Assembly (NCBI GenBank): GCA_016712565.1
Contig: JADJQU010000005.1
Location: forward strand, 186,001-250,000
Direction: 5' to 3'
Length of the DNA: 64,000 nucleotides
Origin: Planctomycetota bacterium
Lineage (GTDB): Bacteria; Planctomycetota; UBA1135; GCA-002686595
Shown: piece by piece, positions 27,756-36,849 of the stretch
Layout: each line of letters opens with the position of its first letter
How positions within the stretch are numbered: position 1 is the stretch's first letter
Notes under the pieces: model-generated
Told to the model about the DNA's origin: nothing
The model's database searches: none
Seen by the model: only the letters and a program-made list of their open reading frames with translations
Program-made: the position numbers and the translations under genes

Positions 27756-28877
27756 CTAGCGCGACGCGGGCCGCAGGGCGAAGCGCTCGGCCAGGGTCAC
27801 GATGCCCAGGAGTTTTCTGCGGGCCAGGGCGGGGTCCTCGAGGTCCACGCGCACGCCCGGAAAGCTGAACTCCCGCGCCGCCTCGACGCGCACCGAGAGG
27901 CCCAGCACGGCGGCGAGGCCCGGGGCCGCGGCGCGGAACATGGCCCCGTCGGGGGCTTCGGGCGGGAAGCACAGGGCCAGTCCGTGGTCCGCAAGTCCCT
28001 GGGACAACCGGGCGGGCAGCTGGGTGGGCCAGGGCAGTGCGCGCGGGCGCAGTCGTCCGAAGACCGAGTGGGTTTCATCGCCCGGGGCCAGGTTCACCTC
28101 CAGGATCCCTCCCCGTTCGTCCTGGCGCATCCAGTCCACGTAGGCCACGCGCACCTCGAAGTCCGCGGGCTCCGGCAGGATCACGCGCACGCGCGCGGGC
28201 CCGCCGCCCCGGTGGTCGAAGTCCACCTGGATGCCGTCGCTTTGCAGCGCCACGCGCATGGCCAGGGTGCTCGCTCCCACGCGCAGGCCCTCCAGGCGCA
28301 TCTCGCGGCGTTCGATCCAGTTGCGTCCCAGGGCCACCTGGGCCGCCGGGAGCGAAGGGGGCGGCACCGAGGGCCTGAGCAGCACGCCGTCGGGCAGCGG
28401 GCCGGGGAGGCCGCCCCGGGCGTCCGCGAGAAAATCGACGGCCGCGGCCGGAGCTTCCTGGACCCCTGGCTCCCCGACGCCGGGGAAGAAGCGAGGCAGC
28501 AGCGCGGCCGCCACGGGGGGATCTCCGCCCGTGGCCGCGAAGTGGTCCCAGGCGTCGTCGTAGCGCCCCTGGGAGAGGGCGGCGCGCGCCAGGGCCGCGC
28601 GCCGCGTCGGGTCGCTCTGGGCCCCGCGGGCCTCGGCGCCCACGGCCTCGGCCCACCGATTCCAGCCCTCGGGCCGGCTCCAATCGGGGGCTGCCGGGCC
28701 GTCGGCGGAAAGTCGCGCCGGCTCGGTCGCGGGGCCCACGCCCGCGAAGGCCCTCGCCGCCGGGCCCGGGGGAAGCGTGACGCCGGCGACCGCGGAGGGG
28801 GCGGGCGTCGGGACCCCCTGGTGGAGCAGGATCGCTCCCAGGCAGAGCCAGGCCGAGGGGGTCAGGGGGGATTGCAC
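27756..28877 (-). CDS. Exported protein of unknown function
   Basis: 373 residues with a GTG start and a short hydrophobic N-terminal segment (AWLCLGAILLHQG) consistent with a signal peptide. A helical, Ala-rich stretch at about 85-130 (ALARAALSQGRYDDAWDHFAATGG) resembles a single TPR hairpin. The rest is beta-rich, with VEVNLAPGD-like and LPARLSQGLADHG segments. No catalytic motif or known family is recognised. It lies 36 bases upstream of pepP on the same strand, so the two may be co-expressed. Confidence 0.55.
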   Translation of the reverse strand: MQSPLTPSAWLCLGAILLHQGVPTPAPSAVAGVTLPPGPAARAFAGVGPATEPARLSADGPAAPDWSRPEGWNRWAEAVGAEARGAQSDPTRRAALARAALSQGRYDDAWDHFAATGGDPPVAAALLPRFFPGVGEPGVQEAPAAAVDFLADARGGLPGPLPDGVLLRPSVPPPSLPAAQVALGRNWIERREMRLEGLRVGASTLAMRVALQSDGIQVDFDHRGGGPARVRVILPEPADFEVRVAYVDWMRQDERGGILEVNLAPGDETHSVFGRLRPRALPWPTQLPARLSQGLADHGLALCFPPEAPDGAMFRAAAPGLAAVLGLSVRVEAAREFSFPGVRVDLEDPALARRKLLGIVTLAERFALRPASR

Positions 28878-29001
28878 GCCGATGCAGGGGAACGCGCGCG
28901 CCCCCCGCTGTCAACGCAGCGGTGCCGGATCGGTTCGCGGCGGCGGATTTCGGGGCGGCCTTGTGCGGGCCCCGGCGGCGAGCGAAACTCCTTCGACGAC
29001 C

Positions 29002-29274
29002 ATGGCCACTCCCAGCGAGAAGAAGCGCGGCATCGACCCGGAACTGCTCTCGATCCTCGCCTGCCCCCAGACGCACCAGGGCCTGCGCATGGCCACGGCG
29101 GAGGAACTGGCCCGGCTGAATGCCCGGGTGGCCTCCGGCAAGGTCAAGAACCAGGCCGGCAAGCCCGTGGAGCAGGCGTTCGAGGACGGCCTGATGCGCG
29201 AGGACGAGAAGCGCATCTACCCGATCCGCGACGGCATCCCGGTGCTGTTCATCGACGAGGGCGTGACGCCCTAG
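29002..29274 (+). CDS. Trm112 family protein
   Basis: 90 residues. ELLSILACPQTHQGLRMA at the N-terminus and EKRIYPIRDGIPVLFIDEG at the C-terminus are the two halves of the Trm112/YcaR (UPF0434) fold. Of the four zinc cysteines in typical members only the one in ACPQTH remains, so it probably does not bind zinc. A lysine-rich insert separates the halves. Eukaryotic Trm112 activates methyltransferases; the bacterial role is unclear. It ends 8 bases before the EboE-like gene, suggesting one operon. Confidence 0.82.
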   Translation: MATPSEKKRGIDPELLSILACPQTHQGLRMATAEELARLNARVASGKVKNQAGKPVEQAFEDGLMREDEKRIYPIRDGIPVLFIDEGVTP

Positions 29275-29282
29275 CCGCGCGC

Positions 29283-30542
29283 GTGCGCTTCACGCATCCC
29301 GCGCACCCGGGGAAATCCGTCCGGCTGGCGTATTGCCTGAACGTTCACCCGGCGACGGACATCGCCGGCGTGGTGGGGGGGATCGAGCAGATCACCGTGC
29401 CCCTGCGGGAGCGACTGGCCCCCGGCCGCGATTTCGGCGTGGGCCTCTACCTGCCCGCCGCGCTCTTCGCCGCGGGCGCCGGCCCCGAGCGCGAATCCGG
29501 GCCGACGCTCGCGGAGCGGCTCGGCCAGCTCTGCGCCCGACATCGGCTCGACCCGTTCACGTTCAACGCGTTCCCCTTCGGAGACTTCCATGGGCCGCGG
29601 CTCAAGGAGCGCGTGTTCGAGCCCACCTGGTTCGAGGACGCGCGCGCTCGCTGGACGCTCGCCGTGGCGAGCCTCGCCGCCCAACTCCCGTCGCCTTCCG
29701 CGGCGCGCGGCCACACCTCGATCAGCACCCACACGGGCATGCACTCCAGCTCCCCGCGGGCCGCCGCCTCGCCGCGGGCCCTGGGGGAGTGCTTCGGTGC
29801 CATGGCCGACCAACTGAGCGCCCTGCCGGGCCCGCGGACGCTGCTGGCCCTCGAGCCCGAGCCCCGCGCCAACTGCGGCGACACCCAGGCCCTGCGGCGG
29901 CTCTTCGAGCAGGGACTGTGCGCCGCCCGGCCGCGGGACCTCGTGGAGCGACACCTGGGCGTCTGCCTCGACACCTGCCACGCCGCCGTGGAGTTCGAAG
30001 CGCCCGCCCAGGCCCTGGACCACGCGCAGGCGAGCGGCGCCGGACTGGTGAAGCTCCAACTCACCAACGCGGTGCGGCTCCTGGACCCGCTCCGCAATCA
30101 CGCCGGACGCGAGGCGCTGTTCGCCATGGCGGAGCCCCGCTACCTGCACCAGGTCACCGGCCGCGGCCCCGCGGGCCTGGTGCGGGCGGGGGACCTGGCG
30201 GAGGTCCAAGGGGCCTTCCTCGCCGGCGACGAGTCCTGGAGGCAGTGCGAGGAGTGGCGCTGCCATTTCCACGTGCCCATCGATCGCACCGACCTGGGCG
30301 TGCCGGGCCTGTGGACCACCCGCGACCTGGCCGATGAGGCCTTCCGCCTGGCCCTGCGGGAGCCGCGGCGCTGGGGCCGGGACGAGCTCCATGCCGAGAT
30401 CGAGACCTACACCTGGGAGGTGCTCCCCGGCTCGGCCCGAGGCGCCGGGGCCCTGGTGGACGGCCTCGAGCGCGAGTACCGGCACGCGCTCCAGCTCTTG
30501 GCCCTGGAGGGCTGGGCGGAAGAAACCGCCGGGTCGCGTTGA
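29283..30542 (+). CDS. EboE-like metabolite-traffic protein
   Basis: 419 residues with a GTG start. It opens YCLNVHP, followed by LRERLAPGRDFGVGLYLPA, NAFPFGDFHG, LEPEPRANCGDT, VCLDTCHAAVEFE and TYTWEVLPG. These are the features of EboE, a sugar-isomerase/epimerase TIM-barrel protein of the eustigmatophyte/bacterial ebo operon, proposed to help move polyprenyl-linked precursors to the periplasm. The other ebo genes (A-D, F) are not next to it, so it acts alone here or with distant partners. The stop codon lies inside the promoter of the next tRNA gene. Confidence 0.75.
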   Translation: MRFTHPAHPGKSVRLAYCLNVHPATDIAGVVGGIEQITVPLRERLAPGRDFGVGLYLPAALFAAGAGPERESGPTLAERLGQLCARHRLDPFTFNAFPFGDFHGPRLKERVFEPTWFEDARARWTLAVASLAAQLPSPSAARGHTSISTHTGMHSSSPRAAASPRALGECFGAMADQLSALPGPRTLLALEPEPRANCGDTQALRRLFEQGLCAARPRDLVERHLGVCLDTCHAAVEFEAPAQALDHAQASGAGLVKLQLTNAVRLLDPLRNHAGREALFAMAEPRYLHQVTGRGPAGLVRAGDLAEVQGAFLAGDESWRQCEEWRCHFHVPIDRTDLGVPGLWTTRDLADEAFRLALREPRRWGRDELHAEIETYTWEVLPGSARGAGALVDGLEREYRHALQLLALEGWAEETAGSR

Positions 30543-30567
30543 CACGCCGGTTGGGGCCCAGTATCGT
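30539..30567 (+). promoter_or_regulatory. Promoter of tRNA-Glu
   Basis: A perfect -35 TTGACA (30539-30544), a 17-base spacer and TATCGT (30562-30567). The -35 overlaps the stop codon of the preceding gene. The tRNA begins about 52 bases downstream of the -10. Confidence 0.65.
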
Positions 30568-30619
30568 CCCCGCCCACTTCTGCGAGCCAGCCGGACGGCT
30601 CGCCGAGGCCTCCTCCGGT

Positions 30620-30697
30620 GGCCCCATCGTCTAGCCCGGCCTAGGACACCAGGTTTTCATCCTGGCGACAGGGGTTCGAATCCCCTTGGGGTCACCA
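30620..30697 (+). tRNA. tRNA-Glu (anticodon TTC)
   Basis: 78 bases with encoded CCA. The acceptor is GGCCCCA/TGGGGTC (one G-T pair). The anticodon arm CCAGG-TTTTCAT-CCTGG reads TTC, and the T-arm is AGGGG-TTCGAAT-CCCCT. A standalone gene with its own promoter. Confidence 0.95.
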
Positions 30698-30829
30698 CTT
30701 CCGCCCGCCGCGGAGTCTGTTCGCGATTTTGCCCCGGGAGCGAGGCCCTCCCGCGCGGCCGTGGCCCGCCCCGGCCCGCCCCGGCCCGCCTGGGGCACTC
30801 GGGCTCCGCGCCCGCGGCGAGCGCCCGGC

Positions 30830-31924
30830 CTAGCGCGCTCCCAGCCGCTGGCGCGCCTGGATTTCGCGGATCGCGTCGCTGTCGGCGGACCATGCGCGCT
30901 GCTTCTCGGCCTCGCTGGGCTCCACCAGGGGCCGCACCACGCGGAAGCCCACGAACTGGGCGTTCGTCAGGTACCAGATGCTCTTCGGCAGTTGGGGATC
31001 CTGCTGTTGCCACCCGGCCGTGGACCCGCGCCGCGCGCCGCTGCGCAGGCGCGGCGCCTCGTCGTCCCAGGATCCGCCGCGCACCGCGCAGGGAAGCACC
31101 TGGGCGGGCCAGGCCACGGGACCGGGCCCGCGGGCTTCGGCCGAGGCGTAGAAGGCATCGTCGTAGCGGTCGAGCACCCACTCGCACACATTGCCGTGCA
31201 TGTCGAAGAGGCCCCAGGGATTGGGCTGCTTCAGACCGACCTTGTGGTAGGTCTCGCCGGAATTCTCGATGTACCAGGCGTGCTGGTCCAAGGCCGCCGG
31301 GTCGTCGCCGAAGGACCAGAGGGTCCGCGTGCCCGCGCGGCAGGCGTACTCCCATTCGGCCTCGGTCGGCAGGCGATAGAAGCGCCCGGTCTTCATCGAG
31401 AGCCATTGGGTGTATTGCCGCGCCGCGAACTGCGTCATGGAAATGGCGGGAAATCCCTGGGTGCCCATGCCGAAGTCCATGGGCACGTAGGGCGGCGTGG
31501 GCCGGCTCACCGCATCGGCCCAGGGATCCTGGGGGAGCGTCGGCGCGGCTCCCTTGGCTCGCTCGGCCTTGTCGAGCCGCATCTGGAACGGCAGATACTC
31601 GTCCCAGGTGACCTCCGTGCGCCCGATCCAAAAGGCGCCCAACTCCACCTCGTGCAGCGGGCCCTCGGCGCCACGGCGATCCGCCTCGGATTCGGGCGTG
31701 CCCATGGTGAATTTTCCCCCGGGAATCGGCACGAGATCGAAGGCCGCCGCCGTGCCGGGCACGCGCTCGGTGTAGCGCTTCATCTCCTGTTCGCCGGCCG
31801 CCGCGGCGTCGGCCACCTCGAGCACGGGGGGCTTGCCCGCGGGCATGTCGGGGTACAGCGGTGCCTGCGGGGCGGGCTTCTCCTGGGCCTGACCCAGGAG
31901 CAGGATGAGCGGCGCGAGGATCAT
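30830..31924 (-). CDS. Formylglycine-generating-enzyme (SUMF1/FGE)-like exported protein
   Basis: 364 residues with a short signal peptide (MILAPLILLLGQAQ). FGE-sulfatase domain landmarks are FDLVPIPGGKFTMG, FWIGRTEVTWDEY, RLPTEAEWEYACRAGT, GLFDMHGNVCEWVLDRYD, AVRGGSWDD and GFRVVRP. True FGE oxidises a sulfatase cysteine to formylglycine using copper held by two cysteines. I see CEW and one CRAGT cysteine but not the C-terminal RCA...C pair, so it may be a non-catalytic or ergothioneine-type relative. The divergent sulfatase-like gene starts 215 bases away but lacks a CxPxR target. Confidence 0.82.
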   Translation of the reverse strand: MILAPLILLLGQAQEKPAPQAPLYPDMPAGKPPVLEVADAAAAGEQEMKRYTERVPGTAAAFDLVPIPGGKFTMGTPESEADRRGAEGPLHEVELGAFWIGRTEVTWDEYLPFQMRLDKAERAKGAAPTLPQDPWADAVSRPTPPYVPMDFGMGTQGFPAISMTQFAARQYTQWLSMKTGRFYRLPTEAEWEYACRAGTRTLWSFGDDPAALDQHAWYIENSGETYHKVGLKQPNPWGLFDMHGNVCEWVLDRYDDAFYASAEARGPGPVAWPAQVLPCAVRGGSWDDEAPRLRSGARRGSTAGWQQQDPQLPKSIWYLTNAQFVGFRVVRPLVEPSEAEKQRAWSADSDAIREIQARQRLGAR

Positions 31925-32139
31925 GGCGGGCTGACGTTACCAAAGGACCCCGCGGCCGGGCACGGGCACCGAATTGCGCGGGCCGAGCACGGGGCGCTGC
32001 CCGGCACCCGAAGTCTCCCGCGGCAACCGCCGCGGGCACCCGAGGCCGGGGCCGCCACCGTCCTGGGACCGCGGACCCGTGACGCGTGACCCGTGACCTG
32101 GGACCGGGCCGCCGGGCTCGGATGCTACGATTCGAGGAC

Positions 32140-33578
32140 ATGTGGACCCTGCGCGCGCGTCGCCCCGTGGGCCTTTTCTTGCTGCTCTTGGCGCTGGGGG
32201 CCCTGGCCTGCTCGCCGGGCGCTGAACGACCGCGCAACGTGCTGCTCTTGGTCGTCGACACCCTGCGCGCCGATCGCCTGGGATGTTACGGCTACCCGCG
32301 GCCCACCTCGCCCAACATCGATGCCCTGGCCGCCCGGGGCACGCTCTACGAGCGCAACTACAGCCAGGCCTCCTGGACCGTGCCCTCGATGATCTCGATG
32401 CTCACGGGGGTCAGCGTGACCACCGAGGAGCAGGCGATCCCGACCAGCCTGCCCACCCTGGCCGAGGTGCTCCAGGCGCGCGGCATGGAGACGGTCGCCT
32501 TTCCGGCCAACGAGGTCCTGGGCCACGGGCGCGGCTTCGAGCGCGGCCTCGACCTGTGGGACTTCACCAACGAGACGGTCAACGCCGACGGCGGGACCCT
32601 GGCACGGCGCTTCGAGGAATGGCACGGCGGCCGCGCGGCGGAGAACGGCGGGAAGCAGCCCTGGTTCGCCTGGGTGCAATTCCTCGACCCGCACATGCCC
32701 TACAAGCCCAAGCCGGCCTTCGACGTGTTCCGGGGCCCGCGGCCCGGCCAGGAACGGCTGGAGGCGCGCTGGCGGGCGGCCGAGCAGGAGGCCCTGGGGC
32801 ACGCGGGGGAATCCAGCAAGGACCTCGCGGCCTCGATGGAGATGATGACCCACTACTCCAATCTCTACGACGGCGAGGTGCGACAGGTCGACGACGCCAT
32901 CGGACGGATCCTCGCCACGCTGGAGGCGGCGGGGGAGTTGGAGGAGACGCTGATCCTGGTGGTCTCCGACCACGGGGAGATGCTTTTCGAGCAGCGACTG
33001 CAGCCGATCTTCGTCAAGGCGACCCTCGACAAGCACCAGTGCCTGCCCTCCGGCGTCGCGGACCTGTTCGGCAACGGCCATCGCTCCTGGTTCTTCGAGG
33101 ACCTGTGGAGACGCCGATGATCGTTGCGGGCCCGGGCATGCCCCGGGGCAAGCGGGTCCACTCCCTGAGCGCGAATCTGGATGTGTTCCCCACGATTCTC
33201 GAGGCCCTCGATCTGCCGCGCTCGCCGTGGCTCGAGGGGGAGAGCCACTTCGGGGGCGGCGAGACGGAGCGCTCGCGCGTGCTGGCCTACGCGTACGAGA
33301 CCAGCGCCGTGCGCGAGGCCGGAGGACTCAAGCTCGTGGAGCACCCGCCCAAGATGTACCTGCTCCCGGAGACCGCCGAGCGGCCCGTGGACCTGTTCGA
33401 CCTCGCGGCCGATCCCCACGAGGAGACCAACCGGGCCCCGGAGCAACCCGCGGACGCGGCGAGGCTGCGCGGCGAGATCCAGAGTTGGCTCGAACGCTCG
33501 CGGCGCGAGTCCGTGACCACGATGACCCAGGCCCAGATCGACGCGTTGCGGGCCAATGGGTACATCGACGGCAAGTGA
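32140..33578 (+). CDS. Sulfatase-fold hydrolase with Thr at the nucleophile position (frameshifted)
   Basis: A lipoprotein-like signal (LLLLALGALAC) precedes the alkaline-phosphatase-fold start VVDTLRADRLGCYGY. The usual sulfatase site CxPxR is replaced by SWTVPSM (Thr80), so it cannot carry formylglycine and may be a phosphatase, phosphodiesterase or transferase like LtaS. A second metal site is seen in VVSDHGEM. The frame breaks at CTGTGG (33103-33106): read as is, it stops at 33120. One added base gives VETPMIVAGPG and the rest to 33578. The start at 32140 has GAGG 5 bases before it; an in-frame ATG at 32122 is possible. TACGAT at 32126 could be a -10 box. Confidence 0.8.
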
Positions 33579-34739
33579 GCCCGCGGCCCGGGGCGCGACG
33601 CCGGTCCAAGGTTCCCCAAGGAACTTTTGTGGGTGGGCCTGGGCGCTGGCCCTGATCTGGAGCCTCTGCGCCTGTGGCGCGACGCCTTCCGCGGAGCCGA
33701 CGCGCTTCGAGTTCTCGATGCCGCGCATGGGCACCACGTTCCACCTGGTGCTGTACGGCAGCGAGCGCGGCGCGGCGGAAGGGGCCGCGGAGGCCGCCTT
33801 CGACGAGCTGGTCCGCCTGGACGGGATCCTCAGCGACTACGACCCCGCGAGCGAGCTCTCGGCACTTTCGCGGACCTCCCGAGAACCGCTCCCCTCGGCC
33901 TGGACGGACCTTTCGCCCGAACTCTCCGCGGTGCTCTCCCGCGCGCGCGAGATCGCGGCCTGCTCCGAGGGGGCCTTCGATGTCACCTGCGGCGCGGCCA
34001 CGCGCCTGTGGCGGCGCGCGATTCGCGAGGGTGAGTTGCCCGAGGAATCCGAGATCCAACGTGCCCGCGCCGACTGGCGCGCTCTGGAACTCTCCTCGGA
34101 CGGAGGCCGCGCGCGCTGGCTCCGTTCGGGTTTGCGCCTCGACCTGGGGGGCATCGCCAAGGGCTTCACCCTGGATCGCATGCTTCTGGTCTTGGAGCGC
34201 CGGGGATTCCCCGCGCGCTCGTGATCGGCGGAGGCGATGTGGTGGCCGGGCTCGCGCCGCCCGGGCGCAAGGCCTGGCGCATCCGGCTCGCGCCGCCCAC
34301 GCCACCGCGCGCCGCAAGCGACGGAAGCGGAAGGGGGGCCCCGGAAGTCGGCCGCGATGCGCAGTCCCTCGGGGCCGCGCCCGATGGGCTCGCCCTGGGC
34401 CCGGGCGTGGAGCAGCCCCGCTGGATCGAATTGACCCGCGGGGCCGTGGCCACCTCGGGGGATCTGTACCGCGCCGTGGAGTTGGGGGGCGTGCGCCATT
34501 CGCACATCGTGGACCCGCGAACGGGCCGCGCCCTGGTGACCCGCGCCGGGGCCAGCGTGCTGGCGGCCGACGCCATGACCGCCGACGGACTCGCCACGGC
34601 GGCCACGGTGCTGGGGCCTGAGTCCTGCGCCAGGCTCCTTCCGTGCTTCCCGGGCGTGGCGCTGCGGGTCGTGGCGGGCGGCCCGGACGCGCCGCGGAGC
34701 TTCGAGACGCCGGGCTTCCCCGCGCGGGCCCTGCGCTGA
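33556..34739 (+). CDS. apbE: FAD:protein FMN transferase, ApbE family (frameshifted)
   Basis: A lipoprotein-like N-terminus (WALALIWSLCAC) is followed by MPRMGTTFHLVLY, FDELVRLDGILSDYDPASELS and LRLDLGGIAKGFTLDRM. The frame stops at 34224. One added base in the C4 run near 34209-34216 continues as ALVIGGGDVVAG, then the Mg-binding and catalytic block HSHIVDPRTGRAL and DAMTADGLATAATVLG. ApbE attaches FMN to threonines of Nqr/Rnf or related redox proteins in the periplasm. The ATG at 33556 overlaps the preceding gene's end by 23 bases, suggesting coupling. Confidence 0.82.
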
Positions 34740-34857
34740 ACCAGGGCACGCAAGTCCCGGGCGGCCCCACCTTTGGCCCCCTCGGGCTTGCGCCCCGGCG
34801 CGCGTCGGGGCGAGGATGGGGCCCTCCCGCGGTCCCACCCCAAGCCCCATGGCGCCC

Positions 34858-36140
34858 ATGAATCCCACCCACTCCGAACTCACCCGTCGTTCGTTCCTCG
34901 GCGGTTCCGCCACGGCCCTGGGCGTCGCCCTGGCGCCCCACGCCGGTGCGCGCGGCTTTTCACCCGGCGGCGCGGAGGTCCTGCGCGTGGGGCTCGTCGG
35001 CTGCGGCGGCCGCGGCACCGGAGCCGCGGCGGACGCCCTGCGGGCCGATCCCAACGTCAAGCTCGTGGCGCTGGGGACACGTTCTCCGACCACCTGGAGT
35101 CGAGTCTCAAGTCGCTTTCCGCCGAGCCGGACCTGAAGGACAAGCTCGACGTGCCGCCCGAGCGCCGCTTCGTGGGCTTCGACGCCTACCTACGCGTGAT
35201 CGAGGCCTCCGACGTGGTGCTCCTGTGCACCACGCCCCACTTCCGACCCCTGCACATGCGCGCGGCGGTGGAGGCGGGGAAGCACCTGTTCGTGGAGAAG
35301 CCGGTGGCCACCGACGCGCCGGGCGTGCGCTCGATCCTGGAGAGCGCGCGCATCGCCCGCGAGAAGAAGCTCAACGTCGTCTCCGGCCTGTGCTACCGCT
35401 ACATGTTCGCCAAGCAGGCGGTCATGGAGCGCGTGCACAACGGCGACATCGGCCAGATCGTCGCCATGCAGACCACCTACAACACGGGGGGTCTGTGGCA
35501 CCGCGGCCGCAAGGAGGGCTGGAGCGACATGGAGTGGCAGATCCGCAACTGGCTCTACTTCACTTGGCTCTCCGGGGACCACATCGCCGAACAGCACATC
35601 CACTCCCTGGACAAGATCGCCTGGGCCATGCAGGACGAGATGCCGGTCAAGGCCACGTCCTCGGGCGGGCGCGTGCAGCGCACCGACGCGATCTACGGCA
35701 ACGTCTACGACCACTTCAACACGGTCTACGAATGGAAGAACGGCGTGCGCGCCTTCTCCTCCTGCCGCCAGTGGAACGGCGCCTCGAGCGACGTGTCCGA
35801 TCAGATTTTCGGCACGGCCGGCTCGGCCGAGTTGCAGTCCCACACGATCAAGGGACCGAAGAGCTGGCGCTGGAAGTCCGAGGAGGAGGACAACATGTAC
35901 CAGAACGAGCACAACGCCCTGTTCGCGGCGATCCGCGCCGGGCGGGTGATCGACAACTCCCAGTACATGGCGAACTCGACCCTGATGGCGATCCTGGGGC
36001 GCATGGCGGCCTACACCGGCCAGACCGTGACCTGGGAGCAGGCGCTCCACTCCACCGAGGACCTTTCGCCCAAGAGCTACGAGTGGGGCAAGCTCCCCAC
36101 GGCCGAAATCGCGGTCCCGGGCGTCACCAAGTTCGCCTAG
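34858..36140 (+). CDS. Gfo/Idh/MocA family oxidoreductase with Tat signal (frameshifted)
   Basis: A twin-arginine signal (TRRSFLGGSATALG) is followed by the NAD(P) Rossmann motif VGLVGCGGRGTGAA. The frame is broken at G4 (35073-35076); one more G continues as DTFSDHLE. Later landmarks are VLLCTTPHFRP, GKHLFVEKPVATD (the catalytic Lys of this family is in EKP), GLCYRYM and GDHIAEQHIH. Tat-exported Gfo/Idh proteins are numerous in Planctomycetota, act on sugars or inositols, and carry their cofactor across folded. The rejoined length is about 427 residues. Start at 34858 or 34849; neither has a clear ribosome site. Confidence 0.84.
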
Positions 36141-36170
36141 GAATCCGGCCGAGGGCCGAGGAGCACGACC

Positions 36171-36190
36171 GCGCCGGGAATTCCCGGCGC
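36171..36190. terminator. Perfect palindrome, likely bidirectional terminator
   Basis: A 20-base perfect palindrome (GCGCCGGGAA and its complement). It lies in the 58-base gap between the convergent Gfo/Idh and cutC genes, as expected for a shared terminator. It has no T-run beyond the central TT. Confidence 0.6.
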
Positions 36191-36198
36191 CTGGGGCT

Positions 36199-36849
36199 TC
36201 ATTCCGCCTGGAACGGCACGGAACCGTGCAGTTCCAGGGCTCCGCTCTCGCGGGCGATCTCTTGGGCGTTGTGGGCCCGCACGCCCCCGCCGGGGAGGAT
36301 GCCGATGCGACCCCGGGCGGCCCGGACCAGCTGGCGCAGCACGGACAGACCCTCCAGGGCCGTGGGGGCTCCGCCGGACGTGAGCACGCGCTCCACGCCC
36401 AGCGAGATCAGGACTTCCAATTCCGCGAGCGGGTCCCGCACCTGATCGAAGGCGCGGTGGAACGTGACCGACAGGGGCCGCGCGCGGTGCACCAACTCGC
36501 GTGTGCGTTCGCGATCCACCCGTCCGTCCTCCGTGAGCAGTCCGAAGACCGCCCCCTGGGCCCCCTGGGCGCGCACGCGCATCAGGTCCGTGCACAGCTC
36601 CGCGAACTCGGCCCGGTCCGGCTGGTAGCGCGTGTTGGCCCGCGAGCGCACCATGGCGTGCACGGGGACGGCCAGCGGCCGCGCGGCTTCGAGAGCCTCG
36701 TCCAGCAGTGAGTGGGTCGGCGTCAGACCGCCGAGGTCCAGCCGCGAGCACACCTCTAGACGCCGCGCTCCCGAGGCGAGCGCGCGTTCGAGTCCCTCGG
36801 GCGTGTCGATGCAAACTTCCAGCAGCATGGTCCGAGGATCGTTCGTCAT
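36199..36849 (-). CDS. cutC: Copper homeostasis protein CutC family
   Basis: 216 residues, TIM-barrel. It begins MLLEVCIDTPEGLERALASGARRLEVCSRLDLGGLTPTHSLL (core: RLEVCSRLDLGGLTP). It continues with VHAMVRSR, GAVFGLLTEDGRVD, VTFHRAFD, LGVERVLTSGGAPTA and GILPGGGVRAHN, all strongly conserved in CutC. The link to copper is historical and indirect; the biochemical activity is unsettled. The start at 36849 overlaps the xerC stop by four bases (ATGA). An internal ATG at 36828 begins the homology. Confidence 0.9.
   Translation of the reverse strand: MTNDPRTMLLEVCIDTPEGLERALASGARRLEVCSRLDLGGLTPTHSLLDEALEAARPLAVPVHAMVRSRANTRYQPDRAEFAELCTDLMRVRAQGAQGAVFGLLTEDGRVDRERTRELVHRARPLSVTFHRAFDQVRDPLAELEVLISLGVERVLTSGGAPTALEGLSVLRQLVRAARGRIGILPGGGVRAHNAQEIARESGALELHGSVPFQAE

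Noticed and set aside
30830..33578. FGE-sulfatase functional pair
   Set aside because: The sulfatase-fold protein lacks the Cys/Ser-x-Pro-x-Arg target, so adjacency is not evidence for activation.
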